From Streptomyces diacarni (GTDB lineage: Bacteria > Actinomycetota > Actinomycetes > Streptomycetales > Streptomycetaceae), in contig NZ_QOIN01000048.1 in the NCBI RefSeq assembly GCF_003323715.1, forward strand, positions 434,001 through 498,000: a stretch of 64,000 nt of DNA, given 5' to 3'. Every line of letters begins with the position of its first letter. Within the stretch, counting starts at the first letter, position 1. Shown piece by piece: positions 1 through 7,733 of the stretch. The notes under the pieces were generated by a model, which saw nothing but the letters and a program-made list of their open reading frames with translations, was not told where the DNA came from and ran no database searches. A program made the position numbers and the translations under genes.

Positions 1-240
1 CACGGGAACTACTGGACGCCCAAGCCGCAGTTCGGCCAGGTCAACGCCAGTCACGGCTGTGTCGGCCTGTTCGACCTGCGCGGCGGCGGGGACAACGGCT
101 CGCCGGGCGCCTGGTTCTTCGAGAACTCGATGGTCGGCGACGTCGTCGAGGTCAAGAACTCCAAGGACGAGACCATCGACCCGGACAACGGCCTCAACGG
201 CTGGAACATGTCCTGGGAGAAGTGGACGGCGCCGCAGTAG
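1..240 (+). CDS. L,D-transpeptidase (YkuD family), C-terminal end, partial
   Basis: This is the last 79 codons of a gene that begins upstream of the window. The segment SHGCVGL is the YkuD catalytic signature, in which His and Cys attack and transfer the meso-diaminopimelate-linked peptide. The family makes 3-3 peptidoglycan cross-links or attaches proteins to the wall outside the membrane. The tail after the motif (VGDVVEVKNSKDETIDPDNG...) is typical of the actinobacterial Ldt lipoproteins with Ig-like domains before the catalytic domain. A signal peptide or lipobox cannot be seen because the N-terminus is missing. A short hairpin (GCGCTCC/GGAGCGC) follows the stop. Confidence 0.9.
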   Translation, partial: HGNYWTPKPQFGQVNASHGCVGLFDLRGGGDNGSPGAWFFENSMVGDVVEVKNSKDETIDPDNGLNGWNMSWEKWTAPQ

Positions 241-262
241 TCCCGCGCTCCTCGGGGACGGT

Positions 263-278
263 GCGCTCCTCGGAGCGC
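263..278 (+). terminator. Short hairpin after the L,D-transpeptidase
   Basis: GCGCTCC (263-269) and GGAGCGC (272-278) form a 7-bp stem with a 2-nt loop 23 nt after the stop codon. There is no U-tract, as is common for Streptomyces. The surrounding CTCCTCGG is repeated three times (243-295), so this could instead be a degenerate repeat tract. Confidence 0.4.
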
Positions 279-299
279 CGGCGCCCTCCTCGGGGCGCG

Positions 300-315
300 T
301 AACGGCCGTTAACCT
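300..315 (+). promoter_or_regulatory. Palindrome and leaderless-type -10 box for the enoyl-CoA hydratase
   Basis: The 12-bp perfect palindrome TAACGGCCGTTA (300-311) overlaps a good -10 hexamer, TAACCT (310-315). Seven nucleotides separate that hexamer from the ATG at 323, so transcription would begin at or next to the start codon, and no Shine-Dalgarno sequence is present. This is the usual Streptomyces leaderless arrangement. A protein binding the palindrome would block the promoter. Confidence 0.45.
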
Positions 316-322
316 TCCCTCC

Positions 323-1114
323 ATGACGATTGACGAACCCAGCGGCGCGACCGCACGCCTCGAGGTCACAGGCGGCGTCGGCACCATCCGACTCGACCGG
401 CCCAAGATGAACGCCCTCGACATCGCGACCCAGGACCTGTTGCGGGTACTCGCCGAGGAGGCGGCCCGCCGCGACGACGTGCGGGCCGTCGTGCTCTACG
501 GCGGTGAGAAGGTGTTCGCCGCCGGAGCGGACATCAAGGAGATGCAGGAGATGGACCACGCCGCGATGGTCCTGCGCTCCCGCGGGCTCCAGGAGGCGTT
601 CACCGCCGTCGCACGGATCCCGAAACCCGTGGCGGCCGCCGTCACCGGGTACGCGCTCGGCGGCGGATGCGAGCTGGCGCTCTGTGCGGACGTGCGGTTC
701 GCCGGGGAGGGTGCCAAGCTCGGCCAGCCGGAGATCCTGCTCGGGCTCATTCCGGGTGCGGGCGGGACCCAGCGGCTCTCCCGGCTGGTCGGCCCCGCCA
801 AGGCCAAGGACCTGATCTTCACGGGGCGGACGGTCGAGGCGGCCGAGGCCCACCGGATCGGCCTGGTCGACCACGTGGTGCCGGACGCGGAGGTCTACGA
901 GCGTGCCCACGCCTGGGCGGCCCGGCTCGCGCGCGGTCCCGCGCTGGCGCTGCGCGCGGCCAAGGAGTCCGTCGACTTCGGTCTGGAGGCCGACATCGAG
1001 ACGGGGCTCGCGCTCGAACGCAACTGGTTCGCAGGGCTGTTCGCCACCGAGGACCGCGAGACGGGCATGCGCAGCTTCGTCGAGGAGGGCCCGGGCAAGG
1101 CGAACTTCCGCTGA
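323..1114 (+). CDS. Enoyl-CoA hydratase/isomerase family protein
   Basis: The 263-aa crotonase-fold protein hydrates 2-enoyl-CoA in beta-oxidation or acts on a related acyl-CoA. Family landmarks are visible: IRLDRPKMNALD near the N-terminus, the oxyanion-hole segment FAAGADIKEM (about residues 65-75), and the central YALGGGCELALCADVRFA (about 110-127), whose first Glu is one of the two usual catalytic acids. The second expected region is LGLIPGAGGTQRL. Length is normal. The frame is open further upstream, but the ATG at 323 fits both protein homology and the -10 box seven bases before it. It stands alone with no obvious operon partners, so the exact substrate is unknown. Confidence 0.9.
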   Translation: MTIDEPSGATARLEVTGGVGTIRLDRPKMNALDIATQDLLRVLAEEAARRDDVRAVVLYGGEKVFAAGADIKEMQEMDHAAMVLRSRGLQEAFTAVARIPKPVAAAVTGYALGGGCELALCADVRFAGEGAKLGQPEILLGLIPGAGGTQRLSRLVGPAKAKDLIFTGRTVEAAEAHRIGLVDHVVPDAEVYERAHAWAARLARGPALALRAAKESVDFGLEADIETGLALERNWFAGLFATEDRETGMRSFVEEGPGKANFR

Positions 1115-1420
1115 GCCCCGGCCCGCACGGGCGCCGGCCGACGGCCTGGCTGCTGGGAGCGGCCGGGGTGGTGGGGGGTGGCGTAAAGCGTGGCGTCACC
1201 AACCACCGCACCGTGCGGGGGATCGCGGGGCGCCACTCTGCGGGGCGACGCCGCCCGCTCGTGGCGCCTTGTGATCACTTGAACACCGGTTGTCGTGCCA
1301 GCTCAGAGCGCGGGTGCCCGGAACAGGGCGCGCTGCGGACCGCCGCGTGCCCGCCCGGACGCTCCGCCGCCGCCGTCCCGGAAACCGCCGAACCGCCCAC
1401 GACGGGTCGCGCCTGCCGTC
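1115..1420. other. Intergenic region, 306 bp, nothing assigned
   Basis: This is GC-rich sequence between the hydratase and the ATP-binding regulator. No convincing ORF, RNA or strong hairpin is visible. It presumably carries the promoter of the downstream gene, but no clear -10/-35 pair can be chosen by eye. Confidence 0.5.
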
Positions 1421-1924
1421 ATGATGGGGGCCATGGCGGGTCAGGGAGATGTGGCGAGCGTGACCGAACGGGTTCCGGAAGACCTCGCGCGGATGTGGGA
1501 CGCCGAGCCGTTGAGCACCGTCCTCGACCGTGCGGGCGATCCGACCGTGCGGGAGGTGCCGCTGGTGAACCTCCCCGAGTCCGCGCGGCGCGCGCGCCGG
1601 CTCGCCCAGGCCGTCCTCCAGCAGCGCTGGGCCGTCTCCGCACAGATCACCGAGCACACGGTGCTGCTCGTCTCCGAGCTCGTCGGCAACGCCGTCCGGC
1701 ACACCGGCGCGCACACCATCGGCATCCGCATGCTGCGGCGCTCCGGCTGGATCCGCGTGGAGATCCGCGACCCTTCGCGCGGGCTGCCCTGTCTGCTGCC
1801 GGTCGGTGAGCTGGACGTCAGCGGCCGCGGCCTCTTCCTCGTGGACACGCTCGCCGAACGCTGGGGCGTGGACCTGCTGCCCCGCGGGAAGACCACCTGG
1901 TTCGAGATGCGGGCCGCGGACTGA
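1421..1924 (+). CDS. ATP-binding regulator of the RsbW/SpoIIAB-like HATPase family
   Basis: The 167-aa single-domain GHKL ATPase resembles the many Streptomyces anti-sigma-factor-like proteins. The N-box ELVGNAVRHTG (ATP and Mg binding) lies near residue 85, the D-box region VEIRDPS near residue 112, and the G-box GRGLFLVD near residue 135. These proteins usually phosphorylate or bind an antagonist protein and regulate development or stress sigma factors. No partner sigma or anti-anti-sigma gene is adjacent. The start is uncertain: ATG 1421, ATG 1433 (preceded by GGGGG) and GTG 1451 are all possible and change only the extreme N-terminus. Confidence 0.8.
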   Translation: MMGAMAGQGDVASVTERVPEDLARMWDAEPLSTVLDRAGDPTVREVPLVNLPESARRARRLAQAVLQQRWAVSAQITEHTVLLVSELVGNAVRHTGAHTIGIRMLRRSGWIRVEIRDPSRGLPCLLPVGELDVSGRGLFLVDTLAERWGVDLLPRGKTTWFEMRAAD

Positions 1925-1978
1925 CGCGGCGCGCACGGCTGGCGAGCTTCCCCGCGTGGCGCCACCCCACCAGTGGTG

Positions 1979-3119
1979 TCACCCCCTGCGCGGGGGCTGC
2001 GCCGCGCCCTGCCGGTGGGCGTGACGGAACTCCACCAGCAGCCGGTCCGCGTCCGTGAGCAGGACCCCGTGGCTGGGCCAGGCCTCGCCCTCCGCCCTCT
2101 CGCGCAGCCGCGCGTACCGCTCGCGGCACTGCCGCAAGGCGCGGCGCAGGGGATCGTCCCCCTCGTCGTCCTCCAGGGAGCCGATCAGCCCGGCCGCCTC
2201 GGAGATGCTCTCCAGCAGTTCCCCGTAGGCGGACAGGAAGTCGTCGCCCGGCCGGGTGGCGTCCTCGCCGTGGAACCGCACGAACCCGTAGCTGATGCTG
2301 CGGATCTGCTCACCGGCCCGGCCCAGCGACTCCATCAGCGTGCGGTACCCCTGGAAACTCCGGGAGTTCGTACGGCGGTGCAGCCAGCTACGCGGGTTGT
2401 AGACGACGCTCTCCGCGCCCATCTCGACGGCCTCGCGCGCCGCGCCGAGCGTGCCGTCCAACTGGCGTGCGCGGTGCAGCCAGTCCTCCGCCGTCTCCTC
2501 GCTGGGCAGCCCCTTCTTGAGGCCGTCGGCCATGTCGCTCAACAGGAGCTGGGTGGCCTGGCTGATCTCCTCGATGCCCCGTTCGGCGGTGCGGTAGCGC
2601 AGCGGGGGGAAGACCAGCATGGCGACGACGATGCCGATGGCCGCGCCCAGCAGCGCCATCTGGATGATCTCCCACAGCATCTGGAGGTGGGTGCCCGAGA
2701 GCGCGTGGTAGGCGAAGGCGCCGGCGATCGAGACCTGGATGCCCTGGCTGCCCAGGTGGCGCCAGCGGCCTGACGGACAGCATCGCCGCGAACGCGAGCG
2801 TGTTCTCGCCGATCAGCGGCCCCACCAGCCCCGCCGCCAGGACGCCGAGCACGACGGCCACCACGTACCGCAGTGACTGCATCAGGGAGCGGTACGCCGT
2901 GGACTGCACCACCAGCAGGGCGGTGAAGGGCGCGTAGGTGGGCTGCGGTGAGGCGATCACGTAGGCGCCGAGTGCCCACGCCAGCACGCCCGCGGCGCCG
3001 CTCTTGGCGAGCAGGAGCGCTGTCTCGCGCTCCGGCCCCGCCTGCTGCCGCGCCCGGTGCGCGGCTCGGCGCACGCGAGCGACCACCGTCGGACGCCATC
3101 CACTGTCCTTCGTGCTCAC
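1979..3119 (-). pseudogene. FUSC/aromatic-acid-exporter-like membrane protein, apparent frameshift
   Basis: The gene reads as one protein only if a frame change is made near 2767-2768. The first half (GTG at 3119, preceded by AAGGAA) gives hydrophobic segments such as GAAGVLAWALGAYVIA and YVVAVVLGVLAAGLVG. The second half gives RWRHLGSQGIQVSIAG, a further hydrophobic stretch (IIQMALLGAAIGIVVAMLVF) and a long cytoplasmic tail. The span is 1141 nt, one more than a multiple of three, as expected for one extra base in GGCC. Uncorrected, translation would run into a Pro/Arg/His-rich missense tail. The family proposes export of aromatic acids through N-terminal membrane helices. It could be a real inactivation or a sequencing error. 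Confidence 0.65.
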
Positions 3120-3140
3120 CTGGACCGGTTCCTTCCGTGT

Positions 3141-3204
3141 TCGTGCGAGGTGATCCACCGGTCGTGCGAAGTGATCCACCGGTCGTACGAGGTCGCCGCC
3201 CCGC
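3141..3204. repeat. Three imperfect 21-bp tandem copies
   Basis: The unit GTCGTGCGAAGTGATCCACCG occurs with few changes starting near 3141 and 3162, followed by a partial third copy (GTCGTACGAGGT) at about 3183. They lie immediately upstream of the FUSC-like gene start on the minus strand and could be a duplicated protein-binding element. Confidence 0.5.
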
Positions 3205-3245
3205 GGCGCGGACCCGGCTCGGGTGCTCCGGTGGACGGTGCCGAT

Positions 3246-3287
3246 GCCGGGTTCCACGTGTGGTGCGTTCCGCACGTGGAACCCGGC
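3246..3287. promoter_or_regulatory. Perfect 15-bp inverted repeat in a divergent intergenic region
   Basis: GCCGGGTTCCACGTG (3246-3260) and its exact complement CACGTGGAACCCGGC (3273-3287) are separated by 12 nt. The genes on both sides are transcribed away from it, so a terminator role for them is unlikely. An operator or a structured 5' leader fits better. Confidence 0.5.
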
Positions 3288-3395
3288 CGGGGCGCGCGCC
3301 GGTGCGGTCGCCGTCCGGCGCGCGAGGGCGGACCATAAAAACAACAAAAGGCATGAAACGGATTAACGAGTACGCGCACAGAGTACGGAGGAACC

Positions 3396-3719
3396 ATGCC
3401 TGCCGGATCGAACGCCAAGCGCGAACGCCAGTACGAGCACGTCAAGGAGGGGGCCAAGAAACGCGGTACCTCCACGGGCCGCGCCAAGGAGATCGCCTCC
3501 CGCACGGTCAACAAGGAGCGCGCCCAGAAGGGCGAGGCCAAGACCGCCAGCCGCACCTCCGTACGCGACAAGCCCGCACCCAAGCGCGGTGGCGAGCGGT
3601 CCCACAGCGGCCCCGGCGGCCCCACCCGCGACCAGCTCTACAACGAGGCCAGGCAGAAGGGCGTCGAGGGCCGGTCCCACATGAACAAGCGGGAACTCAG
3701 GCGGGCACTCGGCCGCTGA
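3396..3719 (+). CDS. Small basic protein of the Streptomyces 'plasmid stabilization' type
   Basis: The 107-aa Lys/Arg-rich protein has no membrane segment or signal peptide. The repeated KERxQKG/KRG composition and the C-terminal TRDQLYNEARQKGVEGRSHMNKRELRRALGR segment match a small conserved actinobacterial family annotated as plasmid stabilization protein. The tail also resembles a Rho N-terminal SAP-like helix pair that can bind nucleic acid. The ATG follows GGAGGAACC, and the upstream AT-rich stretch (ataaaaacaacaaaa) near 3336 is unusual here and probably contains the promoter. Its real function is unknown, and a toxin-antitoxin role is not supported because no partner is adjacent. Confidence 0.7.
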   Translation: MPAGSNAKRERQYEHVKEGAKKRGTSTGRAKEIASRTVNKERAQKGEAKTASRTSVRDKPAPKRGGERSHSGPGGPTRDQLYNEARQKGVEGRSHMNKRELRRALGR

Positions 3720-3838
3720 GCACCCCGCGAAGGACGTCGCCGCACGGGCCCCCGGCCGCCGCGGGCGTCTCGCCGGCGGGCGTTTCACCGCCCGCGGCCG
3801 GGGAACCCCGTGGCGCACGTTTTGGGAGGTAACGCTGT

Positions 3839-4369
3839 ATGCCGGGTAAACCGCGTACGCCCCGCGAGGTCGTACAAGAACACGAGCACCGCTACGCACC
3901 GGACGCCGACCGCCCGCTCGGCGGCTACCTGGCCGTGCTCTCGTCGTTCGGTACCGGCGCCGTGGGTGCCGCCCTCGCGGCCCGCTGCGCCGGACGCCGG
4001 GCGCCGCAGGACCTCAGCCCCCGCGAACTGGTACTGCTGACCCTGGCCACGCACAAGCTGTCCAGGATGGTGTCCAAGGACGCGGTGGCCAGCCCCTTCA
4101 GGGCCCCCTTCACCCGCTACGCGGGTACCAGCGCCCCGGCGGAGGTCGCGGAGGAAGTGCGCGGCAAGGGGCTCAAGCACGCCGTGGGCGAGCTGATCAC
4201 CTGCCCGTTCTGCCTGGCTCCGTGGGTGGCCTCCGCACTGCTCGTGCTGCGCGCGGCGTCCCCGGCGACCGCACGTACCTGCTACAGCGGCCTGGCGGCC
4301 GTCGCGGGCTCGGACTTCCTGCAGTTCGCGTACGCCGCCGCCCAGGAGCGGCACTCGCCGCGAGACTGA
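3839..4369 (+). CDS. DUF1360-type membrane-associated protein
   Basis: The 176-aa protein has the DUF1360 pattern. A first hydrophobic segment LGGYLAVLSSFGTGAVGAALAA is followed by LVLLTLATHKLSRMVSKDAV and the CPFCLAPWVAS motif near residue 121, whose Cys pair is diagnostic. The GGGAGGT Shine-Dalgarno sequence precedes the ATG by about ten bases. Function is unknown in all bacteria, and it often sits near spore-coat or stress genes. Here it lies between the small basic protein and the Dps gene, a typical neighbourhood of stationary-phase stress genes. Confidence 0.8.
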   Translation: MPGKPRTPREVVQEHEHRYAPDADRPLGGYLAVLSSFGTGAVGAALAARCAGRRAPQDLSPRELVLLTLATHKLSRMVSKDAVASPFRAPFTRYAGTSAPAEVAEEVRGKGLKHAVGELITCPFCLAPWVASALLVLRAASPATARTCYSGLAAVAGSDFLQFAYAAAQERHSPRD

Positions 4370-4545
4370 CGGGCACGCGGCCCCGGCCGTGGTCCCGCAC
4401 CCCTCGGCGGAGACCCCCTCGCCCTCCGGTCCGCCCCGCCCGCCGCCGCAGGCCGGCGGCGCCCCGGACCACCACCTCCGGTTCACCGCTGACGATTCCG
4501 AAGAATTTCCACGGATCCCAAGGATTCACACGATTGGAGTGCACC

Positions 4546-5136
4546 GTGGCAGCCAACGCTTCGCGCAACGGGTCCAACCCCTCGTACACCGTCCCCGGCA
4601 TGTCCACGCGTGACGGCGGCGACGTCATCCGGCTCCTGCGGATGCGCCTGCACGCCCTCAACGACCTGGCGTTGACGCTCAAGCACGTGCACTGGAACGT
4701 GATCGGACCGCACTTCATCGCCGTCCACGAAATGCTCGACCCGCAGGTCGAGGCCGTACGCGAGATGATCGACAACACGGCCGAGCGCATCTCCACGCTC
4801 GGCGGCTCGCCCTGGGGCACTCCCGGCGTGCTGGTCTCCGAGCGCACCTGGGAGGACTACTCGCTCGGCAGGGCCGAGGCCATCGAACACCTCGGCGCCC
4901 TCGACGTCGTCTACACCGGCGTCATCGAGGACCACCGCAAGGCCGTGGAGGCCACCGACACCTCGGACCTGGTCACCCAGGACCTGCTGATCGAGCACCT
5001 GCGCCAGCTGGAGCTCTTCCAGTGGTTCGTACGCGCCCACATCGAAAGCTCCGGCGGCAAGCTGTCCACCGGCCCGCACGACTCCGAGGAGGCGGCCGCG
5101 GGCAAGGCAGCCCAGGGGGCCCGCGGCAAGCCCTGA
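4546..5136 (+). CDS. dps: Dps-family ferritin-like DNA-protection protein
   Basis: The 196-aa protein stores iron and protects DNA by oxidising Fe(II) with peroxide in a dodecamer. The ferroxidase residues are visible in KHVHWNVIGPHFIAVHEMLDPQVEAVREMIDNTAERI (His, His, Asp and Glu, residues about 46-80), split here by the usual linker helix. Both N- and C-terminal tails extend beyond the core; the C-tail (GGKLSTGPHDSEEAAAGKAAQGARGKP) is Lys-rich and could bind DNA. GTG 4546 follows TTGGAG at the right distance. The frame continues upstream without homology, so the GTG was chosen. A strong terminator lies downstream. Confidence 0.9.
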   Translation: MAANASRNGSNPSYTVPGMSTRDGGDVIRLLRMRLHALNDLALTLKHVHWNVIGPHFIAVHEMLDPQVEAVREMIDNTAERISTLGGSPWGTPGVLVSERTWEDYSLGRAEAIEHLGALDVVYTGVIEDHRKAVEATDTSDLVTQDLLIEHLRQLELFQWFVRAHIESSGGKLSTGPHDSEEAAAGKAAQGARGKP

Positions 5137-5231
5137 CCGGCACACGACCGGTTCGGCCCCGGCAGGCGAACGGTGCCCTGACCAGGTCAGGAACGCCCGG
5201 CCCGCCCGGCGCCGGGCAGCGGTACCGCACA

Positions 5232-5288
5232 CGGCAGGCAGCCGCCGGATGCGCCCCCGACAGTGGCGCATCCGGCGGCTGCCTGCCG
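5232..5288. terminator. Perfect 24-bp stem-loop after dps
   Basis: The left arm 5232-5255 starts CGGCAGGCAGCCGCCGG, and the right arm 5265-5288 is its exact complement, with a 9-nt loop. It lies 96 nt after the dps stop and about 200 nt before the next start. There is no U-tract. It is one of the strongest intrinsic-terminator candidates in the window. The rest of the 348-bp gap holds no recognisable gene. Confidence 0.8.
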
Positions 5289-5484
5289 ACTGTCTGCCGT
5301 CTGCCTGCTGCGCCGCACCCGCGGGGCGGCAGCGGCGTCCGAGCAGGACACGGCGGCCGGCGGCACGGATGGCCTTCCCGGCAGGCGGCTGCCGCGGCTC
5401 GGCCGCATGATGGGGAAGCGGCCTTGCCAAGGAAGCCGTGGCCGCTGCCGGCCCCGCCCGGCGGGCCGACCCCGGGAGAGAGCG

Positions 5485-7566
5485 ATGCACCGCTTCCGCG
5501 AACCGAACAGGGCGCACGGGCTGCACGGCGACCCACCGGTCGCCCCGCACGTGGCTCTGGCCCTCAACGGGATGGGGAGCTTCGCCTGGGACCTGGCCAG
5601 CGGCGAGATGCGCTACGACGACGCCGGGCTCGCCGTGATGGGCTTCCGCCCCGAGGAGTACGACAACCGGACCGCGACCCTCGCCCAGCGGATGCTCGGC
5701 GAGGAACTCCCCGAGATCCAGGCGCGGGTGGACCGTGCGCTGAAGGAGCACACGGGCTACAGCCTCTACTTCCGGGTACGCCACCGTGACGGGTCGCTGC
5801 GCTGGACCCACTCCCAGGGCACCGTCGTCTGCGACGAGCACGGGGAGCCCGCGCACGTCATCGGGATCATCCGCGACGCCAGCCAGGAACTGCGCGCCGT
5901 CGACCAGACGCGGGAACTGCGGCAGGCCAAGAGCGACCGCCGCAGGCAGGCCGACATCGTCGGCCACGTCAACGAGGCCCTCGCGCCGACCGTCACCGTC
6001 GGCGACGTGGCCGAGGCGCTGAGCACCGACCTGCTGCTGCGACGGCTCGGCGCCTCCAGCATCCTGCTCGGGCTGGCGGAAGGCGGCCGCATGGGACTCG
6101 TCGGCGCCAACGGTGTGCCCGAGGGGCTGATCCGCGACTTCCACCTGGCCCGGATCGCCGAACCGCTGCCGCTGAGCGAGGCCGTCCGCACCCGCAAGCC
6201 CGTCTTCGTGACCGACCGCCAGGAATTCGCCCGGCGCTACCCCGGACTGGGCGCCTACCTGAGCGCCGTACCGGAGTCCACCGCCGCCGTCTACCTGCCG
6301 CTGATCGCGCACGACACCCCCATCGGCGCCCTCGGCCTCACCTACGACGGCAAGACCCGCTTCACCCACGACGAGCGGACCGTACTGACCGCGCTGAGCA
6401 GCACCATCGCCCAGTCGCTCCAGCGCGCCCTGCTCTACGACCAGGAACACGAACTGGCCACGGGGCTCCAGACGGCGATGCTGCCGGGGCACATCCCGCA
6501 CGTGCCGGGCCTGTCCATGGCCACCCGCTACCGCCCGGCCCGCGCCAGAGGCGGGATCGGCGGCGACTGGTACGACGCCGTCACCCTCCCCGACGGGCGG
6601 ATCGCCGCCGTCGTCGGCGACGTGCAGGGACACGACGTGACGGCCGCCGCCGTGATGGGCCAACTGCGCATCGCCCTGCGCGCCTACGCCGCCGAGGGGC
6701 ACCCGCCCACAACCGTGATGGCACGCGCCTCGGCCTTCCTCGCCGAACTGGACACCGACAGGTTCGCCACCTGCCTCGTCGTCCTGCTCGACCCGCACAC
6801 CGGACACGCGGTCAGCGTCCGCGCCGGCCACCTGGACCCGGTACTGCGCCGCCCCGACGGCAGCTGCGTCTGGCTCAACACCCCGGGCGGTCTGCCGCTC
6901 GGGCTGACCGCACCGTCGACCCAACCCCCCTACACGACCGCGGAGACGGTACTGGACCCCGGATCCACCCTGCTGCTGTGCACCGACGGCCTCATCGAGT
7001 CCCGCACCAAGGACATCGACCAGGGCCGCGACCAGCTCATCGACGCCGTCAGAACCGGGCCACTGCGCCCCGACCCGCTGGCCGACCACCTGCTGCACAC
7101 GATGGGCGCGTTCACCGGCCAGGAGGACGACGTCGCACTGCTGCTGCTCAGACGCGCCGCCGGCAGGCGCCACACCGCACCCCAGATGGCCGTCACCATC
7201 ACCACCAACGACCCGCACTCGCTCCAGGCCGCCCGCCAGGCCCTGCGCACCGCGCTGCACCGCTGGTCACTGGACGACCTCAGCGACACCGCCCAGCTCC
7301 TCGCCAGCGAGATGGCCACCAACGCGCTGCTGCACACCGGGGGCGACGCCACACTGACGGCCAGGCCGGTGCGCGCCGGGGGCCGCGCCCTGCGCATCGC
7401 CGTCACCGACACCTCACCCGCCTCCCCGCAGCGCCGCGCCGCCACCGAACAGTCCACGTCGGGCCGCGGCCTCGTCCTCATCGAGGAGCTGGCCACCGAC
7501 TGGGGCGTCGAACCACGCGGCAACGGCAAGCGCGTCTGGTGCGAGATCCCGCTCGACGTGCGCTAG
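5485..7566 (+). CDS. SpoIIE-family PP2C phosphatase with PAS, GAF and HATPase domains
   Basis: The 693-aa cytoplasmic signalling protein is composed of four parts. A PAS/PAC sensor occupies about residues 20-130 (MGSFAWDLASGEMRYDDAGL ... LRWTHSQGTVV), and a GAF domain about 165-320. A SpoIIE phosphatase domain at about 325-535 shows RGGIGGDWYDAVTLPDGRIAAVVGDVQGHDVTAAAVMGQLR, with the metal-binding Asp residues, and CTDGLIESR. A C-terminal RsbW-like HATPase (about 560-690) shows ASEMATNALLHTGG and GRGLVLIEELA. It would dephosphorylate an anti-sigma antagonist and may phosphorylate or bind another, linking a signal to sigma-factor release. ATG 5485 follows GGGAGAG. The frame is open further upstream but without homology. 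Confidence 0.9.
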   Translation: MHRFREPNRAHGLHGDPPVAPHVALALNGMGSFAWDLASGEMRYDDAGLAVMGFRPEEYDNRTATLAQRMLGEELPEIQARVDRALKEHTGYSLYFRVRHRDGSLRWTHSQGTVVCDEHGEPAHVIGIIRDASQELRAVDQTRELRQAKSDRRRQADIVGHVNEALAPTVTVGDVAEALSTDLLLRRLGASSILLGLAEGGRMGLVGANGVPEGLIRDFHLARIAEPLPLSEAVRTRKPVFVTDRQEFARRYPGLGAYLSAVPESTAAVYLPLIAHDTPIGALGLTYDGKTRFTHDERTVLTALSSTIAQSLQRALLYDQEHELATGLQTAMLPGHIPHVPGLSMATRYRPARARGGIGGDWYDAVTLPDGRIAAVVGDVQGHDVTAAAVMGQLRIALRAYAAEGHPPTTVMARASAFLAELDTDRFATCLVVLLDPHTGHAVSVRAGHLDPVLRRPDGSCVWLNTPGGLPLGLTAPSTQPPYTTAETVLDPGSTLLLCTDGLIESRTKDIDQGRDQLIDAVRTGPLRPDPLADHLLHTMGAFTGQEDDVALLLLRRAAGRRHTAPQMAVTITTNDPHSLQAARQALRTALHRWSLDDLSDTAQLLASEMATNALLHTGGDATLTARPVRAGGRALRIAVTDTSPASPQRRAATEQSTSGRGLVLIEELATDWGVEPRGNGKRVWCEIPLDVR

Positions 7567-7667
7567 GCCTCCTTTCCTGTGAGGCCGGGGACGCGGCCGG
7601 CGGGAGCGGAGCGGGGCGGGACTGGCGGGGATTCGGCAGCGTGGCGCCGGGCACCCGCCCCGCGGAC

Positions 7668-7733
7668 GTCACACGCAGCGATGTCACACGCAGGGACGTC
7701 ACAAGCTAGGGAGGTCACACGCAGGGATGTCAG
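7668..7733. repeat. Four ~15-bp tandem repeats running into the glycosyltransferase start
   Basis: The units GTCACACGCAGCGAT, GTCACACGCAGGGAC, GTCACAAGCTAGGGAG and GTCACACGCAGGGAT follow each other, ending at the ATG of the next gene (7727). The third copy supplies an AGGGAGG ribosome-binding site. The array looks like an iterated regulator site or a slippage-prone leader. Confidence 0.6.

Noticed and set aside
4483..7260. 925-codon minus-strand open frame
   Set aside because: It lies opposite dps and the SpoIIE gene. It is Gly/Arg/Ala/Val-rich with no domain, a GC-rich shadow frame.
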